A stretch of 19,402 nt of DNA, from positions 1 through 19,402 of the forward strand of contig JAUVUO010000004.1 in the NCBI GenBank assembly GCA_030601015.1, written 5' to 3'. The stretch is from Candidatus Omnitrophota bacterium (GTDB lineage Bacteria > Omnitrophota > Gorgyraeia > Duberdicusellales > 4484-171). The position numbers were made by a program, and so were the translations under genes. Shown in pieces: positions 6,929-15,216 of this stretch; the stretch's first letter is position 1; every line of letters begins with the position of its first letter. The notes under the pieces are model-generated. The model ran no database searches and was not told the origin of the DNA. It worked only from the letters and a program-made list of their open reading frames with translations.

Positions 6929-8188
6929 TCACCAATCTTTGATAAAAAATTCACTAGCTCCAATAAAATTTCCGGAGGCAAACTCACTCGCTCCCGCAAA
7001 AAATCCGGAGGATGACTCTTCCTCAGCTACAAGAACCATCTCCTCGGAAGCTCCTTTTTGCCTACTTTTAATATAATACCCTTTCGGCAATTTTGAAAGA
7101 ATCTTTTCCCTTTCTTCTTCACTCGCGCCTTCTAAAAACAATAAATATTTCTCATATTGTTTGTCAGAATCTTTTTTAAATAACACATCTTTTAAGGAAG
7201 GCTGCCAATCCTCATAATAATTTTTTATATCTTCTTCCGTAAGAAAAATTATTTTTCTATATCTATAATTTGAATTCGTACCCCCTAATCCTTTATTATT
7301 TTTATTTGCCTTAACCCTAGCAACAATATAACGGGAATGTTCTGTCTCATCTATAAATTTCATCCACATTTGTTCTGTTCTTGGAGAATACCCTACTCTA
7401 GGGGTATGAACACAATTTGATCTGCTTAAAGCAAAAAAATCTCCGGATTGAGTCCTAATTCCTATTTCACCAACATAAGATTCATTGTCCGACCATAAAT
7501 TAATATGCCAATTATTTATATACGCGCCTACATCAATATCAAAATAATGATTGGCATTTTTGCCATTAAAATCGATTAACGAAACTTCATATAACCGCAA
7601 TATTGTCTTAGCCCCTTCTACTTCATTGGAACTTAATTTTTTAGTTAAATTTTTCCAGGAAGTTTCTGAAATTTCCCAATAAGCATAAATCCAAAAGGGA
7701 TCTCTAACCAGCAACCTTAAATTTGTAGTACCATAATGAGACGGTAATTCCTGTTCCTCCGAAAAAAATCCGGACTTCTGAACATTTTTTTTTGCTGCTG
7801 ATTGGAGATTGGCTTTTATGGGGCTATCGATATTAACATTTTTTTTAAAAAATACCGATTCACTCTTATAAGGAGTAAAAATTTTATTTTTTTTAACATT
7901 TTTTTTTGAGACTGAATTATCTTTTGTCTTAACTAATTTAGAATTATCTTTTGTCTTAACTAATTTAGAATCATCTTTTGTCTTAACTAATTTAGAATCA
8001 TCTTTCACGAATTTTTTAGTTTTAGTTATTTTTTTTGAAACTTTAGTTAGAGCCGGCTTGGTTTTTTTCTTCCGTAAATTTACGGGGCCTAAACTCTTGC
8101 CTTTAATAATATTTTCTCTTTCTTTGGCAGGATTAGTAACTTTCTTAACACGAGAAATGCTTTTGTTAGATTTTGGCTTCTTATTCAA
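6929..8188 (-). CDS. DUF4912 protein with lysine-rich repeat N-terminus and C-terminal GASE motifs
   Basis: Three parts are visible. Residues 1-135 are low-complexity and strongly basic, with a 9-residue repeat (KDDSKLVKT and variants, 62-92). Residues 148-280 match the DUF4912 pattern: LPSHYGTTNLRLLVRDPFWI (148-167), then AYWE, a central LRLYEV, and a tyrosine/tryptophan-rich sheet-like stretch ending in MWMKFID. The C-terminal part holds four GASE motifs (354-357, 379-382, 399-402, 410-413) within acidic or Gly/Ser/Phe-rich sequence. There is no signal peptide or membrane segment. DUF4912 has no established function that I know of; its place between the GT4 and the branching enzyme suggests a role in glucan synthesis, perhaps as a binding or scaffold protein (inference). 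The start is supported by AAAGGAGA. The gap from the GT4 gene is 20 bases. Confidence 0.85.
   Translation of the reverse strand: MNKKPKSNKSISRVKKVTNPAKERENIIKGKSLGPVNLRKKKTKPALTKVSKKITKTKKFVKDDSKLVKTKDDSKLVKTKDNSKLVKTKDNSVSKKNVKKNKIFTPYKSESVFFKKNVNIDSPIKANLQSAAKKNVQKSGFFSEEQELPSHYGTTNLRLLVRDPFWIYAYWEISETSWKNLTKKLSSNEVEGAKTILRLYEVSLIDFNGKNANHYFDIDVGAYINNWHINLWSDNESYVGEIGIRTQSGDFFALSRSNCVHTPRVGYSPRTEQMWMKFIDETEHSRYIVARVKANKNNKGLGGTNSNYRYRKIIFLTEEDIKNYYEDWQPSLKDVLFKKDSDKQYEKYLLFLEGASEEEREKILSKLPKGYYIKSRQKGASEEMVLVAEEESSSGFFAGASEFASGNFIGASEFFIKDW
7916..8006 (-). repeat. 27-bp tandem repeat inside the DUF4912 gene
   Basis: Three near-identical 27-base units (7916-7942, 7943-7969, 7970-7996) plus a partial fourth unit. 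Differences between the three full units are single bases. Each encodes the 9-residue unit KD(D/N)SKLVKT in frame, so copy number can change without breaking the gene. There are no spacers, which rules out CRISPR. Confidence 0.9.
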
Positions 8189-8208
8189 GCTTTCTCCTTT
8201 TAAATAAA

Positions 8209-9369
8209 TTAACTACAATAGGCTTCCATCACTTGATCTGAAATTGAATCCCAAGAAAATGATGCTTCAACAGCTAATCTCCCATTTTTACCCATCCATC
8301 TTGCATGTCCGAGATCTTCCAACATTGCTCCAATGCCCCAAGCTACAGAGTCGGGTGTTGGATATACTTTCAATCCATTCACATTATGCCAAACTATCTC
8401 ACCCGGCCCCCCGTTCATACTGGCGACAACAGGTTTACCCGCGCTCCAAGCTTCAAGGGTTACTATCCCAAAGGGTTCATTCCTGCTTGGAATACATACA
8501 ATATCCGAAGCTTTATACAAATCTATTAAACGCCATCCATTATGATATCCTAAAAATTTTATGAACTGGCCTATTCCCATACTATGAGCTTTCTCTTCTA
8601 CACTCCATCTCATCTCACCATCGCCCACAAATATAAACTTAACATTCGTATGGTATTTCAAAATATGGGGAATAGCTTCAATAAGTAAATCCGGGCCTTT
8701 TTGATAAACCATCCTTCCTACAAATAAAACGATATCATCATCAGGACTAACTCCGTATAATCTTCGAACTGCTTTAGGATCTATCCAACCCTCAAATTTT
8801 CGACAATCAATACCATTATAAATAGAATGTATACTCTCTTGCGAAATCTCATACATCCAGGAAACTTCTCTTCTTAAAAAATTAGATACGGCAATAACAC
8901 TGTTAGACGAGTGGATCGCGCTTCTTTCGGATTCTCTTATTCTGGCAGAATTACCTTCATAAAAATTATTACCGCATCTGCCGTATTCTGTAGAATGAAC
9001 AGTAAAAACAGATTTATGATTCCTTGATTCCTTTATCCATTTAATCGCGTTAGCTACAAGCCAATCATGAGCATGAATAATATCAAACTTACCGATGTAG
9101 TCTTCCGTCTGAAAAAAACATTTAACAAACGATCGGCACATATTATCAATTTCTTTTACAAAATCGCTATTAGAAGTAAACGGGCATCGATGATAATGAA
9201 CACCATGTATAAGTTCATACCATGATTGGCCTTCTTTACCTATACGCGTAAAGATATGGACTTCATGGCCTTTCCGTTCAAGAGCGCAAGCCAATTCCGT
9301 TACGTGGAAGGCTACCCCTCCCACACTTATTGAATGTACACTTTCCCAAGAAAAAAGGGCTATTCTCAT
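8209..9369 (-). CDS. GT4 glycosyltransferase, candidate alpha-glucan (glycogen) synthase
   Basis: GT-B fold retaining glycosyltransferase of 386 residues. Seen: the N-terminal MRIALFSWES strand, the GGVAFHVTELA loop (17-27), IIHAHDW (97-103), GRMVYQKGPDLLI (218-230), and a typical GT4 donor-site E-x7-E motif in EPFGIVTLE (298-306), followed by GKPVVA. No signal peptide. It sits between a CBM48 gene and a DUF4912 gene and two genes before a branching enzyme, in a locus with GlgC but no GT5 GlgA, so the natural reading is that it transfers glucose from ADP-glucose to alpha-1,4-glucan. That is inference from context; GT4 covers many activities, and a sucrose- or maltose-phosphate-type role is not excluded. 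The ATG matches the family N-terminus, but no ribosome binding site is evident. The gap from the CBM48 gene is 26 bases. Confidence 0.88.
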   Translation of the reverse strand: MRIALFSWESVHSISVGGVAFHVTELACALERKGHEVHIFTRIGKEGQSWYELIHGVHYHRCPFTSNSDFVKEIDNMCRSFVKCFFQTEDYIGKFDIIHAHDWLVANAIKWIKESRNHKSVFTVHSTEYGRCGNNFYEGNSARIRESERSAIHSSNSVIAVSNFLRREVSWMYEISQESIHSIYNGIDCRKFEGWIDPKAVRRLYGVSPDDDIVLFVGRMVYQKGPDLLIEAIPHILKYHTNVKFIFVGDGEMRWSVEEKAHSMGIGQFIKFLGYHNGWRLIDLYKASDIVCIPSRNEPFGIVTLEAWSAGKPVVASMNGGPGEIVWHNVNGLKVYPTPDSVAWGIGAMLEDLGHARWMGKNGRLAVEASFSWDSISDQVMEAYCS

Positions 9370-9395
9370 TAATCTAAAATGGTTTTACCAAATCA

Positions 9396-9689
9396 CTAAA
9401 CTTCAAAAACGGAATTTTCCGAACCGAAAGAATTAGTTACTATTTGGTTATTATCGGGATCAATAGTCCATTGGCCGTCGACGACAAATTTATATTGATA
9501 TGTCCCCGGCTCAAGATACAAATCTTTCTTCCATACATTACCACGCATCTTTTTCATAACCACAGAATCAGCATCCCAATCATTAAAATCACCTGCAAGG
9601 CTTATTGAATTAGCATTAGAATCTTTTAAACTAAAAATGACTTTTTTTGCTGATGGATTTTTAATTTTTACTGTTTTCTTTTTCTCCAT
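9396..9689 (-). CDS. Stand-alone CBM48 (AMPK-beta-like) glycogen-binding protein
   Basis: A 97-residue protein that is essentially one CBM48 domain (about 14-97). Diagnostic features are the SLAGDFNDWD segment (30-39) with Trp38, Trp53, the GTYQYKFVVDGQW segment (62-74) with Lys67 and Trp74, and DPDN (77-80). These aromatic and lysine positions correspond to sugar-contacting residues in the AMPK beta glycogen-binding module. No catalytic domain is attached, so it probably binds alpha-glucan itself or targets a partner. The N-terminus MEKKKTVKIK is basic. It has an excellent ribosome binding site (AAAGGAGGTC a few bases upstream) and a good promoter at 9734-9762, so it likely heads the CBM48-GT4-DUF4912-branching enzyme transcript. 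Confidence 0.93.
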   Translation of the reverse strand: MEKKKTVKIKNPSAKKVIFSLKDSNANSISLAGDFNDWDADSVVMKKMRGNVWKKDLYLEPGTYQYKFVVDGQWTIDPDNNQIVTNSFGSENSVFEV

Positions 9690-9733
9690 TTTGACCTCCT
9701 TTTAAAAAATACAACTATTAAAAAAACATCTAA

Positions 9734-9762
9734 ACTATATCATTATAATTCCAAAATGTAAA
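9734..9762 (-). promoter_or_regulatory. Sigma70-type promoter for the CBM48 gene
   Basis: On the minus strand, -35 TTTACA (9757-9762) and -10 TATAGT (9734-9739) each match the consensus at five of six positions and are separated by exactly 17 bases. Transcription would start near 9727, giving a leader of roughly 38 bases ahead of a strong ribosome binding site. It lies in the 137-base gap after the 676-aa GH57 gene, dividing the cluster into two transcription units or adding an internal start. Confidence 0.6.
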
Positions 9763-9826
9763 TATCTAAAATCAACTATTTCTAACAATAAAAAATAATT
9801 ATTTCATATACATTTTACCATTAAAA

Positions 9827-11857
9827 TTATAAATTATTAAAAATAAAATTAATTTTAAATTTGAATTCATTCTTTGTATTAAAATTCATTCTCCATGCCG
9901 GAAGAATACATGAGCCCTGATAATTCAACTCATAAGCTTTTTCTGACTGAGACACCGTTTTAATAGGAAAATAAAAAAAATATTCAGCTTTATCTATAAA
10001 TTCAAAACTAATTTTACTTCCGCCAACTGAATCGAAAACATCTAAGTTCGATATATTATTACAGCAGCCTTTTTCTTCCAACCCTCCTAACCTTCTATCT
10101 TTGACGTTATAACAATATCTATCGGAATTCAAATACGGCATGGTAAAATTAAATTCCGCGGCTATTACTAAATCATTAAACTTACCATTAATTTTTTTTA
10201 CAATACAAATAAATTCTATTTCATCTTTCGATTTCATTTGTATCTGTTTATTTAACCTCACTGAACCATCCAGAAGTGACGAGTCTCTCTTTAAATTAAT
10301 TCCTTGAGATATCTTGTTCATTTCATAATCTCCGGTTGAAAAATCTCCCAATTCTTCATAATCAGAATTTATCAAATCTTCCAAATTAATATCTTTTTTT
10401 ACAAAAAAAGTCCTAAAAAACATTCGAGGATATTTATCGTAAATAAGCACTTCTTTCAGCGCGGGATCAACTTTTCTAAAATCATCGTGTATTGTCGCGA
10501 CTTTTGAATCATCATTTCCAGCAGCGGCTGTTAATATCTTCTCATGATAGGCTTCTTTTTTTCTTGCCAATGTATTTACAAAATTAAAAGAAAGAGGTTT
10601 ACAATCAAGCTCCTTTATAACTCCTCCTTCGTAAGGATCAATATAAATAGAAAAATTATTATTTTCAATGATAACTTCATCTTTCCCGTCCAAATCAAAA
10701 TCATAATGTTTGATATCTAACCAATTACGTTTATGCCTATGTTCGATAGAATCTAATATCTTATCTGCTTCAATTAAATGATTGTATACCGCGCTTCTTA
10801 AATGGTAAAGATAAAGCCCCCCGAACACACCATGCCAATACGAACAATTACACTGCCCCATATACAATTGTATTTTTGCTTTTTCTATTTTTTCGTTTGT
10901 GTTTAATTTGTCTCGTTTTTCTATTTGATCTAATTTAGAACTAATATAATGCATTTTTTTATTCATCTGATTAGATTCGGGGTATTTGGAAAAAAAATTA
11001 AGCCAATTCCCATCTGACCATTCCATCATTTCTTTATAAGAACCTTGTTTTACATTTAAAAATCCTGTAGGTTTATTATTTTCTAAATATTTCGAAAGAT
11101 GAATTAATTTAATCCATTCTGAATTTTCCCGCAGCATATTAAAAAAATTAATCAACCATTTCTCCTCAAAAACCCATTTATGAGTACCCGGCCATTCACC
11201 AAATTTCTCGCCATCATCACCATAAGTTAATAGAACACCCCCCCTCTTTTCACTGACTAACTTCATATAATCCCGTATCTCATGAGGCATCTTGAACGGT
11301 ATCATATATCTCAAATTTTTATCTGAAGGGAAAACCGCTAATTTTTCTTCATCCTCCCCGGTTAAAAAATAACCATGAATATCATCTTTATTGACACCTG
11401 ATCTTATTAAATGTTCATCATCTAAAATTAGATAACGCAATCCTGCCTCTCTGATACTCTTTACTAATCCTAAATCCCAAACACGCTCCGGCAGCCACAT
11501 GCCTTTAGGGTTAACTCCAAATTTATTTTTAATATATTTAGACATTAAATCCATTTGGCCTACTCTGTCTTTTTCTGATATGGAAGTGAAAATCGGCTCA
11601 TAATATCCTCCCCCCATTATCTCTATCTGATTACGGGAAACCATGTTTTCTAAAAGTTTTATTATTCTAGGTTCATTTTTGTCCAAAAAATCCCACAAAC
11701 AACCTGAAAGATGAAAAGTCATTTTTAAGTCAGGATATGCGGATAAAAGTTCTAAAAAAGGCTTATAGCAATTATTACATGCTCTTTTAAAAATATTATC
11801 AAAATTTCCTATCGGCTGATGAAAATGAAGAGCTAATCCAAAGTATATTTTATTCAT
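9827..11857 (-). CDS. GH57 4-alpha-glucanotransferase / alpha-amylase type enzyme (676 aa)
   Basis: Closely follows the Thermococcus litoralis 4-alpha-glucanotransferase plan, which has catalytic residues Glu123 and Asp214 and about 660 residues. Here FHQPIGNF is at 12-19, the GMWLPERVW motif places the nucleophile at Glu124, and TYGDDGEKFGEWPGT (211-225) places the acid/base at Asp214. KQGSYKEMMEWS (270-281) is the region-V motif. A helical middle domain (about 300-400) and a beta-rich C-terminal DUF1926-like domain (about 400-676) complete the architecture. The likely role is disproportionation of maltodextrins or hydrolysis of glucan; sequence does not separate the two. No signal peptide, so cytosolic. 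It starts three bases after the previous GH57 stop, with a weak AGGGT upstream, so the pair is surely cotranscribed. Confidence 0.9.
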   Translation of the reverse strand: MNKIYFGLALHFHQPIGNFDNIFKRACNNCYKPFLELLSAYPDLKMTFHLSGCLWDFLDKNEPRIIKLLENMVSRNQIEIMGGGYYEPIFTSISEKDRVGQMDLMSKYIKNKFGVNPKGMWLPERVWDLGLVKSIREAGLRYLILDDEHLIRSGVNKDDIHGYFLTGEDEEKLAVFPSDKNLRYMIPFKMPHEIRDYMKLVSEKRGGVLLTYGDDGEKFGEWPGTHKWVFEEKWLINFFNMLRENSEWIKLIHLSKYLENNKPTGFLNVKQGSYKEMMEWSDGNWLNFFSKYPESNQMNKKMHYISSKLDQIEKRDKLNTNEKIEKAKIQLYMGQCNCSYWHGVFGGLYLYHLRSAVYNHLIEADKILDSIEHRHKRNWLDIKHYDFDLDGKDEVIIENNNFSIYIDPYEGGVIKELDCKPLSFNFVNTLARKKEAYHEKILTAAAGNDDSKVATIHDDFRKVDPALKEVLIYDKYPRMFFRTFFVKKDINLEDLINSDYEELGDFSTGDYEMNKISQGINLKRDSSLLDGSVRLNKQIQMKSKDEIEFICIVKKINGKFNDLVIAAEFNFTMPYLNSDRYCYNVKDRRLGGLEEKGCCNNISNLDVFDSVGGSKISFEFIDKAEYFFYFPIKTVSQSEKAYELNYQGSCILPAWRMNFNTKNEFKFKINFIFNNL

Positions 11858-11860
11858 TTT

Positions 11861-13165
11861 TTACCCTAATAAATTATCCCTAATTTTATTGCATATATCC
11901 CGGGAAGCAGTAACTCTATAATATGAATCATGTTTTCCCGCCGCATTCATATTTGAACAAGCTATAGTTTTATGCGCGTTCAACACAACCTCTTCCTGTA
12001 ATATAAGCCCTTTATTGATCAAATTGATATCCCACATTCCTCTTTGCTTATTTGCCCACCAAAATTGACAACTATGCAACGCGCGGTCAAGCATATTCCT
12101 TGTAATGATAAAAAATCTTTTAGTTTCCAAATTATCATCTTTTACTTTAAATGAAGATTTAAATAACTCTAAACATATATTTATATGTTCCCATTGTAAA
12201 CAATGCAGTCTATTTTTGGGATCATTCCATAAAGGATAATAATTTTTATCATTTAAATCTACTTTGGTAGTACTCCAAGAAGAATTTTTTGGAGATTTTG
12301 TTTTTTTAATAGTAAATTTATCTAAGAGTTCACTTATAGTAACAACTTCAATGTTAGGGTTAGTTTTTAATTCTTCTAAATTCTTATCTTTGGCGGCAGA
12401 AACATTTTCATGATTTTTACTTTTTGTTTTAAAATCTTTTTTAAAATTAACATTTATGATTTCATATACCTTAGCCAGGAATAATGTTTCCCAATCTTTT
12501 ATATGATGCCCATAAGTCTCCGCATCCATTGCTGTTATCACATAAATATCTTCTTTCCCCTTTGCTAAATGGCCAAGTTCTGATATAAATCCCGTGCTGT
12601 CAAAATTTTTAAAACTTACCTTATTACTTAAAATATCATCCCTAAAAAATATTGATAGAGAAAAAGGTCCTCTGCTAAATTGGGAAACAAAATCCATGGG
12701 CCACTCATCAGGACAAGCAATCCCGCTTAAAAGAATCCAATCATAGCCCATACTGCTAAGTATCCTGGCCAATTCATTGGAATAACACATTTCCGGAGGG
12801 AAAAACCCTCTAGGATTATATGCTTCTTTAAAAAAAATTTTGTTGGTCTTATGATTAAGCCTTATTTGCCTCTTGACTTCTTTTTCCGGTATAATCGGTA
12901 AGATAGGGTGATATTTTGCAGATTCAACAAATTCTAGCTGTTTATTGTCAGCAATTTGCTTTAGGCCTTCCAAAACATCAAAAAACCCCTGTTCATACAG
13001 CATCTCTGATAGAATAGCACAGATATTTATAGTAACTTTTGCCTGAGGATTCTCTATAAACATCTTTACTAACGGCCTATAAGCCTCATTACATACTTTT
13101 TTAAGTACAGAATGCGATTGAATAGGCGGTTGATAGAAATGAAGAAAAGGAGCCCAATATATCAT
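11861..13165 (-). CDS. GH57 family enzyme, uncharacterised subfamily (434 aa)
   Basis: Region I is FLHFYQPP (7-14), where a tyrosine replaces the usual histidine before Gln-Pro. Region III is GFFPPEMCYS (120-129) with predicted nucleophile Glu125, and region IV is TAMDAETYGHH (211-221) with predicted acid/base Asp214. A charged, low-complexity insertion (about 238-270) follows, then a C-terminal part with a tryptophan-rich LHSCQFWWANKQ segment (about 374-385). Both catalytic residues are intact, so it should be active, but it matches neither the branching-enzyme nor the glucanotransferase pattern. No signal peptide. The ATG follows a weak CAGGTT. It is 72 bases downstream of treT and three bases upstream of the 676-aa GH57. 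Hydrolysis of a specific linkage, or debranching, remains possible. Confidence 0.87.
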   Translation of the reverse strand: MIYWAPFLHFYQPPIQSHSVLKKVCNEAYRPLVKMFIENPQAKVTINICAILSEMLYEQGFFDVLEGLKQIADNKQLEFVESAKYHPILPIIPEKEVKRQIRLNHKTNKIFFKEAYNPRGFFPPEMCYSNELARILSSMGYDWILLSGIACPDEWPMDFVSQFSRGPFSLSIFFRDDILSNKVSFKNFDSTGFISELGHLAKGKEDIYVITAMDAETYGHHIKDWETLFLAKVYEIINVNFKKDFKTKSKNHENVSAAKDKNLEELKTNPNIEVVTISELLDKFTIKKTKSPKNSSWSTTKVDLNDKNYYPLWNDPKNRLHCLQWEHINICLELFKSSFKVKDDNLETKRFFIITRNMLDRALHSCQFWWANKQRGMWDINLINKGLILQEEVVLNAHKTIACSNMNAAGKHDSYYRVTASRDICNKIRDNLLG

Positions 13166-13237
13166 TTTAACCTGCTTCTTTACTTTAAATTAAATGTGTA
13201 CTTTATTTTGATTAAACAACCTGCAATATAAAAATTT

Positions 13238-14449
13238 TCAAAACTTAATCATTGAAATCATTAAAGCCAGATAATCACTTATATGTCTGGTTATTAAAAA
13301 ATTCCTGCGGGTGAATTCTTTCGCCTGTTTTCCTATACGGGCTGAAACTATCGGATTATTTAAAAGATACCGTATACGATATGCACACCCTTCAATAGAA
13401 TTAACTGTAAATCCTGTTGCACCATATACCAATTGAGCAGTTATACCTCCTACAGCTCCACCAATAACCGGTTTACCTTTCCACATCGCCTCCGCGACTG
13501 TAAGCCCAAACCCTTCTTTAACTGATTTCTGTAAAACCACTGTTGCCGCACGCTGTAAAGCATTTATGTCTAAATGTGAGTCCGGAGATAAATCAAGAAC
13601 AAATATATCTTTATCTTTACCGGCTGATTGCTTTACTTCATTTAATATCTGCAGCCCTTCAGGATCATCTGCCGCACTCCCCCCCGCCAAGACTAAACAA
13701 CAATCATTATATTTTTTAACCATCCTATAAGCATCAATAACCCCTAAAGGATCTTTGAAACGATCAAATCTGGACACCTGCAGAATAATCGGCCTATCCT
13801 TGGGAATACCTATTTTTTCCAGCCTGGTATCTATATCTTCTTGAGTTAATTCTTTATTCTTATCGCTTAGAGGATCAATTGAGGGGTATATAAGAATTTG
13901 CGGTATTGCAAGGTTCTTAGCAAAACTTGGAAGTGAAAAGATAGCCCCATCATACAAAGAAACAAAATCTTTTAAAAAAGACCATACTTTTCTTTGAGGC
14001 CTAGATATATCGATATGACAACGCCATATCCATGTAGACCCTTGATTTTTTTTAAGTATTAAAGGTAAAGGCTGAGGGTCATGGATAACAACTATATCTG
14101 AATCTAAATGAATATTATTCGCATTTTCCTTATTTACCATCAAATATTCCTCATACATCTGAGGAGTTATTTCCTGCCTTTGGCCTTGAAGAGCATTGTG
14201 AAAACTTTTAGTTGCTTTATAAAACATATCATTTCCTTGAACTACTTCCCAACCAGTTGAGATACCGAGAGATTCAAAAATAGGAATGAGCTGTTGAAGC
14301 ATCTCCGCAACCCCACCGCCTAAACGTGTTGAATTCACATGAACTAAACTTATCCCCTTTAACCCTTCTGAAAGTTTATACAACAAATCAACCGTTCCTT
14401 TAGGGGCGATATCTCTGTATAATTCAAGCGTATTTTTGTTTTCCTCCAT
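13238..14449 (-). CDS. treT: Trehalose glycosyltransferring synthase (GT4)
   Basis: TreT joins the glucose of ADP- or UDP-glucose to free glucose, giving trehalose directly, in a reversible reaction. The 403-residue protein closely follows the archaeal TreT pattern: HVNSTRLGGGVAEML (37-51), KSFHNALQG (81-89), VIHDPQP (121-127), WRCHIDISRP (142-151), YPSIDPLSDKN (188-198), QVSRFDRFKDP (224-234), DDPEG (261-265), and the donor-site EGFGLTVAE (312-320), followed by AMWKGKPVIGGAVGG. Length is normal for the family. It begins 13 bases after the DUF5752 stop, with no clear ribosome binding site, which suggests coupled translation. Trehalose phosphorylases share this fold, but the motif set favours TreT. 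Donor preference cannot be read from sequence; with GlgC in the locus, ADP-glucose is plausible. Confidence 0.93.
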   Translation of the reverse strand: MEENKNTLELYRDIAPKGTVDLLYKLSEGLKGISLVHVNSTRLGGGVAEMLQQLIPIFESLGISTGWEVVQGNDMFYKATKSFHNALQGQRQEITPQMYEEYLMVNKENANNIHLDSDIVVIHDPQPLPLILKKNQGSTWIWRCHIDISRPQRKVWSFLKDFVSLYDGAIFSLPSFAKNLAIPQILIYPSIDPLSDKNKELTQEDIDTRLEKIGIPKDRPIILQVSRFDRFKDPLGVIDAYRMVKKYNDCCLVLAGGSAADDPEGLQILNEVKQSAGKDKDIFVLDLSPDSHLDINALQRAATVVLQKSVKEGFGLTVAEAMWKGKPVIGGAVGGITAQLVYGATGFTVNSIEGCAYRIRYLLNNPIVSARIGKQAKEFTRRNFLITRHISDYLALMISMIKF

Positions 14450-14462
14450 AATTTTATATTTT

Positions 14463-15122
14463 TTATTTATCGTCCAACGCCTTTAAACATAGACTTAGTA
14501 TTTTCTCTCTCAAACCTTCCAACCCATACATATAACTATCAATATTTTCTATTTCATCCGCTAACTTTTTCAAACCCAAAACTTCATCAAACCATATAGA
14601 AAAATCCGTCCTTCCTTTTTTAACCCGAAGCCTTGATTCAAAAATATGATTATAAATGGCACTGGCATCTACCACTTTTAATGCCTCTATAAATTCCTTT
14701 AAATCGGCTACCTCCAGACCTGTATCGAATTCAATAATTTTTGATTTCATAAAAAAAAACGGCGGTGCTGAAATTGCAAAAGGAACGGTTCTCACTGTTG
14801 ATAGATGGTTATCGATAATATCAATCAACTCTTCACGTATATCTTCTAAATTTTTACTCCCCCAAGGAGTAATTGCTGCTAATTTCTCGCCTAAAACTCT
14901 ATCTCGCAATTGAATAACAACCCAATTGGCAAAATCATTGGGGTAAGGGCCGACTATATAAAAATGCCTTAAAAAATAACTATGCATATGATAATAGATA
15001 GAGTCAATCGGCACTTCTTCAATGAATTCCATTAATTTTAATTCATCATCCGCTTTAATACCTAAAAGTTCTTTTATTTCTATGCAATCACTAAATCTAA
15101 AATTATACATCTTTCCGTTCAT
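14463..15122 (-). CDS. DUF5752 family protein with an internal duplication
   Basis: A 219-residue soluble protein. The first half has the DUF5752 hallmark FSDCIEIKELLG (10-21), VPIDSIYYHMHSYFLRH (37-53) and YPNDFANWV (60-68). The second half, from about residue 141, repeats the same design in degenerate form: LKEFIEALKVVDASAIYNHI (141-160), then DFSIWFDEVLGLKKLADEIENI (173-194, matching NDFANWVVIQLRDRVLGEKL at 62-81). So the protein appears to be two copies of one helical unit. I know of no established function. Its placement directly before treT suggests a partner or regulator of trehalose synthesis (inference). The ATG at 15122 is preceded by GAGGA nine bases upstream, so I prefer it to Met5. 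Confidence 0.82.
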   Translation of the reverse strand: MNGKMYNFRFSDCIEIKELLGIKADDELKLMEFIEEVPIDSIYYHMHSYFLRHFYIVGPYPNDFANWVVIQLRDRVLGEKLAAITPWGSKNLEDIREELIDIIDNHLSTVRTVPFAISAPPFFFMKSKIIEFDTGLEVADLKEFIEALKVVDASAIYNHIFESRLRVKKGRTDFSIWFDEVLGLKKLADEIENIDSYMYGLEGLREKILSLCLKALDDK

Positions 15123-15216
15123 GAAATATTTTCCTCAAAATCTTTTTTTAAACTGCATTAATATTATTCCTTGTTCTCTTATGAAGTAATACTATCACTC
15201 TTTTTATAGAACACAA

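Noticed and set aside
7916..8006. Possible CRISPR array
   Set aside because: Units are contiguous without spacers, only 27 bases long, and in frame within a coding region.
8244..8564. Plus-strand open frames opposite the GT4 gene
   Set aside because: They are antisense shadows of a well-conserved gene with clear GT4 motifs and have no family features.
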